A DNA stretch of 64,000 nt from Variovorax sp. OV329 (lineage in GTDB: Bacteria; Pseudomonadota; Gammaproteobacteria; Burkholderiales; Burkholderiaceae_C): positions 124,001-188,000 of the forward strand of contig NZ_FOUG01000002.1 of NCBI RefSeq assembly GCF_900114785.1, in the 5' to 3' direction. Both the position numbers and the translations under genes were made by a program. Each line of letters opens with the position of its first letter. The stretch's first letter is position 1. Below the pieces are notes generated by a model. That model was given only the letters and a program-made list of their open reading frames with translations. It was not told where the DNA came from and did no database searches. Shown in pieces: positions 15,558 through 23,930 of the stretch.

Positions 15558-16622
15558 GTGAATGCAACCAAGAGCGATGCAAGCAAGAGCGATTCGACGT
15601 CGAGTAACGAGTCGTTGATGAAGATGGCGGCCGCCGCCCGCGCGGCCATGGTGGATCGGGCTCGCTCGACCATCGTTGGCGATGTCGAGAACCCGCGCTT
15701 CGAGCTGTTCCATGCTGCGAGCTCGCTGTGCTCGCAGAAGGTGCGGGCGGTGCTGCACGAGAAGCGATCACCCTATCGATCGAACGACATGCTCATCCTG
15801 AGTTCGATGGGCGCCGACGGGCTTGTGCCGGCCGAGCACTACAGCCCTGCCTATGTCCGTCTGCGGCTGGTCGCCGGCCGCGAGTTGGGTCGGGAGTTCG
15901 TCAAGGGCTACAGCGGGCGGACGTCGGTGGAAACCGAAGGCTTCGACCCTTGCGTCGTTCCGTTGCTCGTCGATCACCAGGCGGGCCGCGTGATCGCGGA
16001 TTCGCTGCGGATCTGCGCCTATCTCGACTCGACGGTCCGCGAGACGATCCAGCTTGTGCCGGATGACCCCGAAGCGGTTGCCGAAGTGATGCGCCAGGTG
16101 GGGATCGTCGACCGGATTCCAAATACTGCGTTGCTCTATGGCTTCCATCCGGATGCCGATATGCGGCCGGAGGCGCTCAAGGCGGTGATGGAGACGGTGT
16201 ACGAGTACAAGATCCAGGTGCTGGAGGGATTGATCGCTGCCAATGCCGGGGAGTCCGAACTCGTCGCCGCCTACCGCGCGAAGATCACCAAGGAAAGCGG
16301 CGGCCTGCCAAGGCGACGGGACGCGGAATTCCAGCGCGCCGCCCGCCACCATGCGCGCAAGCTGCTCGAGGATCTCGACCGTGACCTGGATGGGCAGTCG
16401 CCGTACTTGATGGGGAACGCCTTTTCTCTCGGCGACGTGGTCTGGGGCGTCAATCTCGTTCGCCTGGCCTATCTTGGCCTGGCCTCCTTGTGGGGCGGAC
16501 TCCCGAACGTCACCCGGTATTTCGATGCGCTGGTCCGCCGGCCTTCGCTGTACAAGGAGGCGATCGAAGCCTCGGTCCGGAGCCTGCCGCACTCAAAGCC
16601 CATGGATGCGCTCATGCATTGA
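15558..16622 (+). CDS. LinD/PcpC-like glutathione-dependent reductive dehalogenase
   Basis: A 354-residue, unusually long GST-superfamily protein. Length and blocks match LinD (2,5-dichlorohydroquinone reductive dechlorinase): PRFELFHAASSLCSQKVRAV, YVRLRL, SVETEGFDPCVVPLLVDH, DSLRICAYLD, then a C-terminal helical domain with LLEDLDRDL and NAFSLGDVVWGVNL. Cys58 in SLCSQKVR aligns with the catalytic Cys13 of PcpC. Such enzymes remove halogen from halohydroquinones using two glutathiones. The start is a GTG with GGAG 7 bases upstream. It is transcribed away from the amidase and TDO-like genes. Halogenated substrate is inferred from homology. Confidence 0.8.
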   Translation: MNATKSDASKSDSTSSNESLMKMAAAARAAMVDRARSTIVGDVENPRFELFHAASSLCSQKVRAVLHEKRSPYRSNDMLILSSMGADGLVPAEHYSPAYVRLRLVAGRELGREFVKGYSGRTSVETEGFDPCVVPLLVDHQAGRVIADSLRICAYLDSTVRETIQLVPDDPEAVAEVMRQVGIVDRIPNTALLYGFHPDADMRPEALKAVMETVYEYKIQVLEGLIAANAGESELVAAYRAKITKESGGLPRRRDAEFQRAARHHARKLLEDLDRDLDGQSPYLMGNAFSLGDVVWGVNLVRLAYLGLASLWGGLPNVTRYFDALVRRPSLYKEAIEASVRSLPHSKPMDALMH

Positions 16623-16759
16623 CCGCAGAAAAGGCGGGCCTTGGGCTCCAGCATTGATCTCGCTGTCGTTCGGCGCCTGCGCTGCGCACCGAGCAGGGCT
16701 TTGCGCACCACTTCCCTGGTGGGAAAATGGCGGCGCCCGATCAATGTTGGAGTCAACAG

Positions 16760-17368
16760 ATGCTTCGCCTCTATGACAGTCGGCTGTCCGGGAATTCGTG
16801 GAAGGTGCGAATCCTGCTGAGCCAGCTCGGGCTGCCGTATGAGCGTGTCACGCTCGATCTCGCCAAGGGACAGACGCAGGAACCTGCGTTTCGCGAGCTC
16901 AGCCGTTTTGCACGCGTTCCCGTCCTCCAACTCGAGAATGCCCAGACGATCGTGGAGTCCGGTGCGATCCTGCTCTACCTTGCGCAAGGCACGCCCTACC
17001 TACCGGACGATCCGCTCGTTCGGGCGCAAGTGATGAGCTGGCTTTTCTTCGAGCAGGCCGACTTGCAAAAGTCGATTGCGATACCACGCGTATGGCATTT
17101 GCGCGGCCTCGCCAGCGGCAGGGAGCAGGAGATACGGCGATTTCACGCCGAGGGTTACCCAGCCCTCGAGATGCTGGAACAATGGCTGGTTGGGCGAACC
17201 TGGCTGGTCGAAGAGCGCTACACCGTCGCGGACACTGCTGTTTTCGCGTACGTCTCGCTGGCTTCCCAAGGTGGCTACGACATGGAGCGCTTTCCTTCGA
17301 TTCGCGAATGGATCGCGCGAGTCAAGGGCCAGGCCGGATGGGTCGAGCTGATCCCGGAAGCCGGTTGA
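16760..17368 (+). CDS. Glutathione S-transferase family protein
   Basis: A 202-residue canonical GST. The thioredoxin-like N-terminal domain spans about 1-80 (LYDSRLSGNSWKVRILLSQLG, ARVPVLQLENAQTIVESGAIL) and the alpha-helical C-terminal domain about 90-195, with YTVADTAVFAYVSLA. GGAG lies 7 bases before the ATG at 16760. It follows the LinD-like gene by 137 bp on the same strand. It may resolve glutathione conjugates formed by that enzyme or act on a pathway intermediate. It is not of the YqjG/PcpF glutathionyl-hydroquinone reductase size. Confidence 0.88.
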   Translation: MLRLYDSRLSGNSWKVRILLSQLGLPYERVTLDLAKGQTQEPAFRELSRFARVPVLQLENAQTIVESGAILLYLAQGTPYLPDDPLVRAQVMSWLFFEQADLQKSIAIPRVWHLRGLASGREQEIRRFHAEGYPALEMLEQWLVGRTWLVEERYTVADTAVFAYVSLASQGGYDMERFPSIREWIARVKGQAGWVELIPEAG

Positions 17369-17546
17369 GTCATGCCCGGTCGAGTCATGCCAACGCTCAT
17401 GCAACGCGAGCCCGGGCTCAGGGCATTGGAAGGCCAGCGGCGTGGCGCGCGGGAGGGGGACAGCAGACCTGGCGGCCGATCATTCGCGGCCCGGCGCCGC
17501 CTCGGGATGGCGCTCGCGCCATTCGCGGTCGCCGTTGCGGGAGACC

Positions 17547-18125
17547 TCAGGCCCGAGAGACTTCGATACTGTAGAGCCCCCACGGGCACAGCGCGAAGCG
17601 CTCCTTGAGCGGCTTGTCCTTGAAGGCAGGCAGCGTGTCGGCTTCGTAGATCGCCCATTGAGGCCCCAGCCCGCCGAGCATGAGCGGCGCCCCGTCCATC
17701 TCGGTCGCAACGATCATGCGATACGCGCGAGCTTCGGCCATCTTCAGGGGCACCACGTAGCCGTCCACGGCGCGCAGGCCGAGCATCGCGTCGACCGTGA
17801 CACCCACCGCTTCGAGCACGCTGGTCAGCAGGGGGCCAGAAAGCGAATGAACTTTGGCGTCGTATTCCAGCGTCGGCTTGATTCTGACCGCGGGTAGGCG
17901 CTGCAGTGCTTCGGCATCGAGGACGAACGCCTTGTCGAAGCTGACCTTGTGCTTGACCAGCAGCTGGTCCAGCGCCGGGTCGACGGCACCCCGATTGGAC
18001 TTGCCCACCAGCCCGCTGACGGTCAGCAGACCCGGGCCCTTGTGCTGCTGGGCCGCGGATTGCGCGGGCAGGGAAGGCAGCACGCCGCCCAGGGCCGCTG
18101 CACCGAGGAAGTGGCGCTTGTTCAT
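17547..18125 (-). CDS. Periplasmic molybdopterin-dependent oxidoreductase-like protein
   Basis: A 192-residue secreted protein with a signal peptide at about 1-26. The remainder resembles a small sulfite-oxidase-fold (oxidoreductase molybdopterin-binding) domain: VSGLVGKSN near the start, then a segment on tailoring (LSGPLLTSVLEAVGV), GLRAVDGYVVPLKM, and MDGAPLMLGGLGPQWAIYE. No cysteine aligned with the Mo ligand of YedY is obvious, so cofactor binding is doubtful. It converges with the GST gene and stands alone. The assignment rests on overall pattern and is moderate. Confidence 0.6.
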   Translation of the reverse strand: MNKRHFLGAAALGGVLPSLPAQSAAQQHKGPGLLTVSGLVGKSNRGAVDPALDQLLVKHKVSFDKAFVLDAEALQRLPAVRIKPTLEYDAKVHSLSGPLLTSVLEAVGVTVDAMLGLRAVDGYVVPLKMAEARAYRMIVATEMDGAPLMLGGLGPQWAIYEADTLPAFKDKPLKERFALCPWGLYSIEVSRA

Positions 18126-18314
18126 CGGCTCATTGTGGAGCGGCGGATTCGGCGGCGTCCACGGGCTTGCTGTAACGGGGGGTGTGCAAAAGAACGTGCG
18201 CACTCTGGCAGCGTCAGCGAGCTGGTGCGCGGGAATTCGTCCAGGCAGAGCTCGAGCGGCGTGGCAACCCGCGTCGCCGCGACCCCACGGGCCGGCGCGC
18301 TGCCGCGCGGCCCG

Positions 18315-19088
18315 CTAGCACGATACAGCGCCCAGGAACTGGCGCACGCGCTCGCCAGCCTGCGCGCCGAAGAAGGCGTCGCGCGGCAGGTCGGTCTGCA
18401 CCACGCCCTGCTCCATGAAGATCACGCGGTCGGCCACCTCGCGTGCGAAGCGCACCTCGTGCGTGACCACCACCATGGTCATGCCCTCGCTGGCCAGCGC
18501 GCGCATCACCCGCAGCACCTCGTCGCGCAGTTCGGGGTCCAGCGCCGAGGTCGGCTCGTCGAAGAGGATGACCTTGGGGCCGGTCGCCAGCGCGCGGGCG
18601 ATGGCCACGCGCTGCTTCTGCCCGCCCGACAGCTGGCCCGGCAGCGAACGGGCCTTGTCGGCCAGCCCCACCTTGGCCAGCAGCTCCATGCCCCGCTCGC
18701 TCGCGGCCGGGCGCTTCCAGCCCTGCACGGACACCAGCCCCTCGATCACGTTGTCCAGCGCGCTCATGTGCGCAAAGAGGTTGAAGGACTGGAACACCAT
18801 GGAGGTCTGCAGCCGGATCTGCCGGATCTGCCGGCGCATCGCCGCATCGGGCAGCGCGCCGCGCGGCGGCGACAGCTCGACGCCGCACACCCGCACCTGC
18901 CCCTGGTCGGGCATCTCCAGGAAGTTGAGGCAGCGGATGAAGGTGGTCTTGCCCGAGCCCGAAGGGCCCATCACGATCAGCACCTGGCCCTGCGGCACCT
19001 CCAGGTCGACGCCGCGCAGCACGGCGTTGCCGCCGAATCGCTTGTGCAGGCCCTGCACGCGGATGACCGGTTCCACGGCCCCGCTCAT
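18315..19088 (-). CDS. Polar amino-acid ABC transporter ATP-binding protein
   Basis: A 257-residue ATPase of the GlnQ/HisP/ArtP family. Walker A is GPSGSGKTT, the signature is LSGGQKQRVAIARAL, Walker B is VILFDEP, and the H-loop is VVVTHEV. It energises import with the permease encoded just upstream, whose stop codon overlaps its ATG by 4 bp (19085-19088). A PLP enzyme gene heads the same operon and the likely binding protein is encoded at 22018. Confidence 0.95.
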   Translation of the reverse strand: MSGAVEPVIRVQGLHKRFGGNAVLRGVDLEVPQGQVLIVMGPSGSGKTTFIRCLNFLEMPDQGQVRVCGVELSPPRGALPDAAMRRQIRQIRLQTSMVFQSFNLFAHMSALDNVIEGLVSVQGWKRPAASERGMELLAKVGLADKARSLPGQLSGGQKQRVAIARALATGPKVILFDEPTSALDPELRDEVLRVMRALASEGMTMVVVTHEVRFAREVADRVIFMEQGVVQTDLPRDAFFGAQAGERVRQFLGAVSC

Positions 19089-19735
19089 GGCAGCTGCCTC
19101 GACAGGCGCGACTCCAGCCAGGTCTGGCCGATGGTCAGCACCTGGTTGATGAGCCAGTAGATCGCGCCCACCAGCACGAACATCTCCAGGTAGCGGAAGG
19201 TGGTCGCGCCGATCTGCTCGGCCACGCGGGTCAGCTCCACCACCGTCACGGTGGAGGCCAGCGAGGTGTCCTTCATGAGCCCGACCAGGCGGCTGCCCAT
19301 CGGCGGCAGGGCGATGCGCACGGCCTGCGGCAGCACCACGCGGTGCATCGTCTTCCAGTAGCCCATGCCCATCGACCACGCGGCCTCCCACTGCCCCTTG
19401 TCCACGCCGGAGATGCCCGAGCGGAAGTTCTCGCTGAGGTAGGCCGCGGCGAACAGCGTGAGCGCGAGCAGCGCCGAGGGGATCGGCTCCAGCACGATGC
19501 CGTAGTTCGGCAGGCCGAAGTAGATCAGCAGCAGCTGGATGAGCAGCGGCGTGCCACGGAACACAGAAACATAGGCAAAGCCGAACCAGCGCAGCGGCCG
19601 GTACGGCGAGATGCGCGCCAGCGCGATGAGCAGGCCCAGGGCGCAGCCCAGGACGAAGGCGCTCAGGCCCAGGCCGATGGTCACCAGCACGGCCTTCTGC
19701 AGCAGCGGCAGCGCACGCAGGAACAGCTCGATCAT
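19085..19735 (-). CDS. Polar amino-acid ABC transporter permease
   Basis: A 216-residue HisM/GlnP-type inner-membrane permease with about five spans. The EAA coupling loop is visible as EAAWSMGMGYWKTMHRVVLPQA at about residues 120-141. The start overlaps the stop of the PLP-enzyme gene by 4 bp and the stop overlaps the ATPase start, so the three genes form one coupled operon. Only one permease is present, so the complex is probably a homodimer. Confidence 0.94.
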   Translation of the reverse strand: MIELFLRALPLLQKAVLVTIGLGLSAFVLGCALGLLIALARISPYRPLRWFGFAYVSVFRGTPLLIQLLLIYFGLPNYGIVLEPIPSALLALTLFAAAYLSENFRSGISGVDKGQWEAAWSMGMGYWKTMHRVVLPQAVRIALPPMGSRLVGLMKDTSLASTVTVVELTRVAEQIGATTFRYLEMFVLVGAIYWLINQVLTIGQTWLESRLSRQLP

Positions 19736-20901
19736 GGCGCCGTCGCTCCGGCATCGGCCGCGCGCCCGTAGGCGGCCAGGGCGCGTTCCAGGTCGGGGAT
19801 CAGCGCCTCGGCGCCCTCCAGGCCGATGGACAGGCGCACGATCGGCTGGTCGGTGCGCGCGAAGGGCCGCGCGGCCTGCAGCGCGGCCGGGTAGTAGGCG
19901 GCGAGGCTGTGCACGCCGCCCCAGCTGGCACCGATGGCGAAGCGCTCCAGCGCGTCGAAGAAGGCGCGATGGGCGGATTCGGGCGCCGGCCGCAGCACCA
20001 TGGAGAACAGGCACCCGCTGGTCTTGTAGTCCCGCTTCCACAGCGCATGCCCGCGGTCTGCGGGCAACGGCGGGTACAGCATCTCCTGCACCGCGGACTG
20101 CCTCTGCAGCCAGCGGGCGATGGACAGCGCCGCCGCGGACTGGGCCTCCTGCCGCAGGCGCATCGTCTCCAGGCCGCGCATCACGAGGAAGCAGTCCTCG
20201 GGGCTCACGTAGTGGCCCAGCACGCTCTGCGTCTCGCGCAGGCGCTCGTGGCGTACTGCGTCGTTGGTGGCGATGCTGCCCATCAGCAGGTCCGAGTGGC
20301 CGCCCATGTACTTGGTCGCGGCCTCGATGCTCAGGTCGATGCCATGCGCCAGCGGCCTGAAGCCCAACGGCCCGGCCCAGGTGTTGTCCATCATCGTCGT
20401 CACGCCGTGGCGGCGCGCCGCGCGGGCGATGGCGGTGGAGTCGTGCATCTCCATGGTGATCGAGCCAGGCGCCTCCAGGTAGATCATCTGGGTCTGCGGC
20501 CGGAACAGGTCCTCGATCTCCTCGCCGATGGCCGGGTCGAAGTACTCCACCGCGACGCCGAAGCTGGCGAGCCATCCGTCCGCAAAGGCCTTCAGCGCGC
20601 CATAGCAGGCGGCCGAGACCAGCAGGTGGTCGCCGCGCCGCACGAAGGTCAGCAGCGAGGCCACCAGCGCGGCCTGCCCCGAGGGCAGGACGATGCAGTG
20701 CCGCCCGTCCTCCAGCGCGGCGATGCGGCGCTCCAGCTCGCGCGTGGTGGGCGTGCCGGTCACGCCGTAGCTGAAGCCGTCGGGTTGCCGCGTGCGCCGC
20801 GCCACGAAGTCGTCGAGCGAGTCGAACACGATGGTGGAGGCACGCCACACGGGCGGCGAGAGGCTGTCGAAGGCCTTGCTGGGTTCGGTGTCGGTCGTCA
20901 T
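19732..20901 (-). CDS. Cys/Met metabolism PLP-dependent enzyme (cystathionine beta-lyase-like)
   Basis: A 389-residue fold-type I PLP enzyme of the gamma family. SGQAALVASLL holds the cofactor phosphate-binding part, DNTWAGPLGF carries the PLP-ring Asp, and TKYMGGHSDLLMGS contains the Schiff-base lysine. It is close in pattern to MetC cystathionine beta-lyases. It heads an operon with a polar amino-acid ABC permease and ATPase, which suggests that a sulfur amino acid is imported and cleaved. A LysR gene diverges 111 bp away. Confidence 0.9.
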   Translation of the reverse strand: MTTDTEPSKAFDSLSPPVWRASTIVFDSLDDFVARRTRQPDGFSYGVTGTPTTRELERRIAALEDGRHCIVLPSGQAALVASLLTFVRRGDHLLVSAACYGALKAFADGWLASFGVAVEYFDPAIGEEIEDLFRPQTQMIYLEAPGSITMEMHDSTAIARAARRHGVTTMMDNTWAGPLGFRPLAHGIDLSIEAATKYMGGHSDLLMGSIATNDAVRHERLRETQSVLGHYVSPEDCFLVMRGLETMRLRQEAQSAAALSIARWLQRQSAVQEMLYPPLPADRGHALWKRDYKTSGCLFSMVLRPAPESAHRAFFDALERFAIGASWGGVHSLAAYYPAALQAARPFARTDQPIVRLSIGLEGAEALIPDLERALAAYGRAADAGATAP

Positions 20902-21012
20902 GCGCGAGCGCGGCAAATGCTGTTCGTTTAAAGTGCCGGATTCTTCGACGCGCACGGGCCTACGCTCAACCGCTCCATCGTCTAGGTCCATAAGAGAAGC
21001 TAATAGCAAACC

Positions 21013-21933
21013 ATGGAAGTGCGCGAGATCCAGGCCTTCCGCGCGGTCATGCAGACAGGCACGACCAGCAAGGCGGCCGCCCTCCTGGACGTGTCCCAGC
21101 CCGCCATCAGCCAGGCCATCCGCAAGCTCGAGACCGGCTCGGGCCTGCGCCTGTTCGAGCGCCTGCGCGGGCGCCTGGTGCCCACGCAGGAGGCGGTCAT
21201 GCTCATGGCGGACGTCGAGCGCTACTTCACCGGCTTCGAGCTCATCGAGCACCGCATCCGCAGCCTGCGCAATGTCGGCACGGGGCGGCTGGCGGTCGCT
21301 TCCTTTCCGGCGCTGGGCGGGGGCTTCATGCCGCGCGCGATCCAGGCCTTCGACCTGCCCGCGCGCCGCATCCGCATGTCCTTCCAGGTCATGAGCTCGC
21401 GCGAGGTGTACCAGCAGGTCCACAGCGGGCAGGTGGACTTCGGCCTCATGGCCGACGAGCTGCCCACCGCCGGCCTGGAGCACTCGACCTTCCTCGAAGT
21501 GCCCGGCGTGGTCGTGATGAACGCGCGGCATCCGCTGGCAGAGCGCCGCGTCGTGACGGCCGCCGACATGGCCGCGCATCCCTTCATCGCGCTCAACCCC
21601 GAGGACAGCGGGCAGCGTCGGCTCGAGCAGGCCCTGGCGCTGGAAGGGCACCGGCTCGAGCCGGTGATCGAGACGCCCTACTCGCATTCGGTGTGCGAGT
21701 TCGCCCTGCGCGGCCTGGGCATCGGCATGGCCCACCCCATCACCGCGCTGGACCACGTGCAGCGCGGCCTGGTGATGAAGCCGATGGCGGTGGAGGTGAA
21801 GGCGCGCACGCTGATGGTGTTCCGCTCCGGCGCGCCGCTGTCGGACAACGCCAAGGCCCTGCTCAAGGTCATGCGCATCCAGCTGGACGCGGAACTGCGC
21901 CAGCTGGGCAAGCAGCTGGCGCACCGCGCCTGA
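21013..21933 (+). CDS. LysR family regulator of the amino-acid uptake locus
   Basis: A 306-residue LysR protein. The N-terminal HTH is at 1-60 (IQAFRAVMQTGTTSKAAALL, VSQPAISQAIRKLE), followed by a substrate-binding domain with FGLMADELPTAGLEH. It belongs to the subgroup that includes NocR/OccR-like regulators of amino-acid catabolism. It diverges from the PLP-enzyme operon and is followed by the binding-protein gene on the same strand, so it probably controls both directions in response to an amino acid. Confidence 0.9.
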   Translation: MEVREIQAFRAVMQTGTTSKAAALLDVSQPAISQAIRKLETGSGLRLFERLRGRLVPTQEAVMLMADVERYFTGFELIEHRIRSLRNVGTGRLAVASFPALGGGFMPRAIQAFDLPARRIRMSFQVMSSREVYQQVHSGQVDFGLMADELPTAGLEHSTFLEVPGVVVMNARHPLAERRVVTAADMAAHPFIALNPEDSGQRRLEQALALEGHRLEPVIETPYSHSVCEFALRGLGIGMAHPITALDHVQRGLVMKPMAVEVKARTLMVFRSGAPLSDNAKALLKVMRIQLDAELRQLGKQLAHRA

Positions 21934-22017
21934 GCACCACGCCTCATAAGCGGCGCTTCTCGACCTAGTTCGCCGGCGCCTTGCGAAGGCGCCGCGGGCT
22001 CGCAAAATCGCTGGCGC

Positions 22018-22842
22018 TTGAACATCTTCCCAACGCTGAACCGCCGCCTCCTGCTGGGCGCCCTCTCCTCCTGCCTCCTCGCGCCCGCCTTCGCGCAGGC
22101 GCCGCAGGACCTGCTCGCCCATGCGCGCGCCAAGGGTTTCATCCGCATCGCCAACACGCAGTCGAGCCCGCCCTGGACCTACGTGGGCGCCGACAACCAG
22201 CCGGCCGGCTACGACGTGGAGGTAGCGCGAGAGGTGGCGCGGCGCATCGGCATTGCGCGCATCGAATTCATCGCCGACGCCGGCAAGAATTTCGTGGAAG
22301 GCCTCAAGGCCGGCAAGTACGAGCTGGTGATGAACGACATGACGCCCACACCCGAGCGCGAGAAGCAGGTGGACTTCAGCGCGCCTTACGGCGTCGAGGA
22401 CTTCCGCATCTTCGTGCGCGTGCCCAGCGAGTTGAAGGACACGGCCGACCTGCGCGGCAAGCGGGTGGGCGTCACGACCGGTTCAAGCAACGAGAGCTGG
22501 GCCCGCGCCAACCTGCCCGGGTCCACCATCGTCAGCTACGACAACGGCGCGCTGGTCTTCAACGACCTGGCGATCGGGCGCATCGACGCCACCATCAGCT
22601 CCTACTTCGGGGGCACCAAGTACGCCAAGGACAAGAACCTGCCGATCAAGGAAGTGGGGCCGATCCTGAGCTACCAGCTCTCGGCCGCCGCCATGCCCAA
22701 GCAGCAACCGGCCCTGCGCGCCGCCGTGAGCGCCGCGGTGGAGGCGATGATCGCCGACGGAACCATCGACCGGCTCTCCGAGCGCTGGGTCGGCGTCAGC
22801 TACCGCATGTCCGAGGAGATCCGCCGCGCCCAGGCCCGCTAG
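22018..22842 (+). CDS. Periplasmic amino-acid-binding protein of ABC importer
   Basis: A 274-residue SBP_bac_3 family protein with a signal peptide (residues 1-24, ending APAFAQ). The family block GYDVEVAREVARRIG, the NDMTPTPEREKQVDFSAPY segment and GVTTGSSNESWAR are present. The best start is a TTG at 22018, as no ATG or GTG lies suitably ahead of the signal peptide. It is 84 bp downstream of the LysR gene and is the likely binding component for the importer encoded at 18315-19735 on the other strand. Ligand probably a polar or sulfur amino acid. Confidence 0.88.
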   Translation: MNIFPTLNRRLLLGALSSCLLAPAFAQAPQDLLAHARAKGFIRIANTQSSPPWTYVGADNQPAGYDVEVAREVARRIGIARIEFIADAGKNFVEGLKAGKYELVMNDMTPTPEREKQVDFSAPYGVEDFRIFVRVPSELKDTADLRGKRVGVTTGSSNESWARANLPGSTIVSYDNGALVFNDLAIGRIDATISSYFGGTKYAKDKNLPIKEVGPILSYQLSAAAMPKQQPALRAAVSAAVEAMIADGTIDRLSERWVGVSYRMSEEIRRAQAR

Positions 22843-22864
22843 CCGGCGTTCACAGTAGCCGTTG

Positions 22865-23335
22865 TCATCCGCGAGCGAACTGCTTCTTCGCCTCCTTCCA
22901 CAGGCGGATGAACTCGGCAGGATCATCCGGCGCCGTCTCGTAGCGCGCCACGCCATCGGCGAAGACGAACCACGGCAGCGCACTGCGAACGAACTGATGG
23001 GCGATGGGGGTGAATATCCCGGCATGCTCCAGCGTGCCCGGCCGCAGGATCGCCAGCGCTGGGCGGTTCGTAGGCTCCGACCACAGGCGGATCTGGCAGG
23101 CGGGGCAAACCCTGTTCCTGCGTTCCCTTCCGTCCTTCGCGATGGACGAAACCAGTTCGGGCGCCCCCTGCAGCACTTCCAGCGATGCTCGCTCCACCCA
23201 CATCGACAGGAGCAGGGCACCGCCCGAGCGGCGCTGGCAATCCGTGCAATGACAGGCATAGAGCGTGAGCGGTTCGGCGTTCAGCCGGAACCTGACCTGT
23301 CCGCACAGGCAGCTGCCGGGATAGGGCGGCGCCAT
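22865..23335 (-). CDS. GFA family (glutathione-dependent formaldehyde-activating-like) zinc protein
   Basis: A 156-residue protein with the GFA zinc-binding cysteine pattern: CLCGQVRF near the N-terminus, CHCTDCQRRSG at about residues 33-43, and CPACQIRLW around 80. Such proteins bind Zn and sometimes glutathione adducts; most are of unknown function. An in-frame ATG at 23368 would add 11 residues and overlap the stop of the upstream lipoprotein gene (TGATG), which argues for coupling. The start at 23335 is nearer the family N-terminus. Confidence 0.85.
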   Translation of the reverse strand: MAPPYPGSCLCGQVRFRLNAEPLTLYACHCTDCQRRSGGALLLSMWVERASLEVLQGAPELVSSIAKDGRERRNRVCPACQIRLWSEPTNRPALAILRPGTLEHAGIFTPIAHQFVRSALPWFVFADGVARYETAPDDPAEFIRLWKEAKKQFARG

Positions 23336-23367
23336 CACGAGGATCCCTTGCGCACCGGGGGCTCGCA

Positions 23368-23868
23368 TCACCCGTCGTTGGGCGAACGGAGGGCGATGTC
23401 GCCGCAGAAAAGACTCTGGTTGCCATCGGCCGGAGCGCTTCTCACGACGATCGCGTGCGGCGTCGCCCGAAGCTCGGACAGCCGGACCGCCGCCGTGTTC
23501 GAGACTGTGTAGGGCGGGCCCATCTGGCCCGCCGCAGCACCCGAGCGGGCGAGCACCACGGCGGTGAGCGAATGCGAGGGCCGCGCCGCCAAGGAAGCGC
23601 AAACCCCGTCGTAGATGTAGGTGTAGAGATGGATCGGCCGGCTGACCTGCGGTGGAACGCCGGAGGCCATGACCGTTGCGTCGGTCTGATCCCCGCGCCC
23701 CACCAGCGTCGCCCAGCCGGTCTCGCCGGCGTTCAGGCGACTGGCCGTCAGGCGCATGTTGACCAGCCTGTCTGCACGCGGGTCTTCGGAAGGGTTCGAC
23801 GAAGGGGCACTGGCGCAACCCGCAAGCGCGGCGGTCAAGGCAATGGCCGACAGTGGAATTGCTCGCAT
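23368..23868 (-). CDS. Hypothetical lipoprotein
   Basis: A 166-residue protein with a signal peptide ending at a good lipobox (LAGC, Cys18), so probably membrane-anchored. A GGAGGAC lies about 6 bases before the ATG. The mature part has HLYTYIYDGVCASL and two other cysteines (Cys in the C-terminal LFCGDIAL). No family was recognised with confidence. It is translationally adjacent to the GFA gene. Confidence 0.7.
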   Translation of the reverse strand: MRAIPLSAIALTAALAGCASAPSSNPSEDPRADRLVNMRLTASRLNAGETGWATLVGRGDQTDATVMASGVPPQVSRPIHLYTYIYDGVCASLAARPSHSLTAVVLARSGAAAGQMGPPYTVSNTAAVRLSELRATPHAIVVRSAPADGNQSLFCGDIALRSPNDG

Positions 23869-23930
23869 AGGTCCTCCAGAACGAAGGGGAACATCGAAGC
23901 TGCAGATCGCCGGCGCATCTCAAGAACGGC

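Noticed and set aside
17367..17419. 10-bp direct repeat GAGTCATGCC and the palindrome GAGCCCGGGCTC in the gap between convergent genes
   Set aside because: Too short for an attachment site or IS end, and the palindrome has no loop for a stable terminator.
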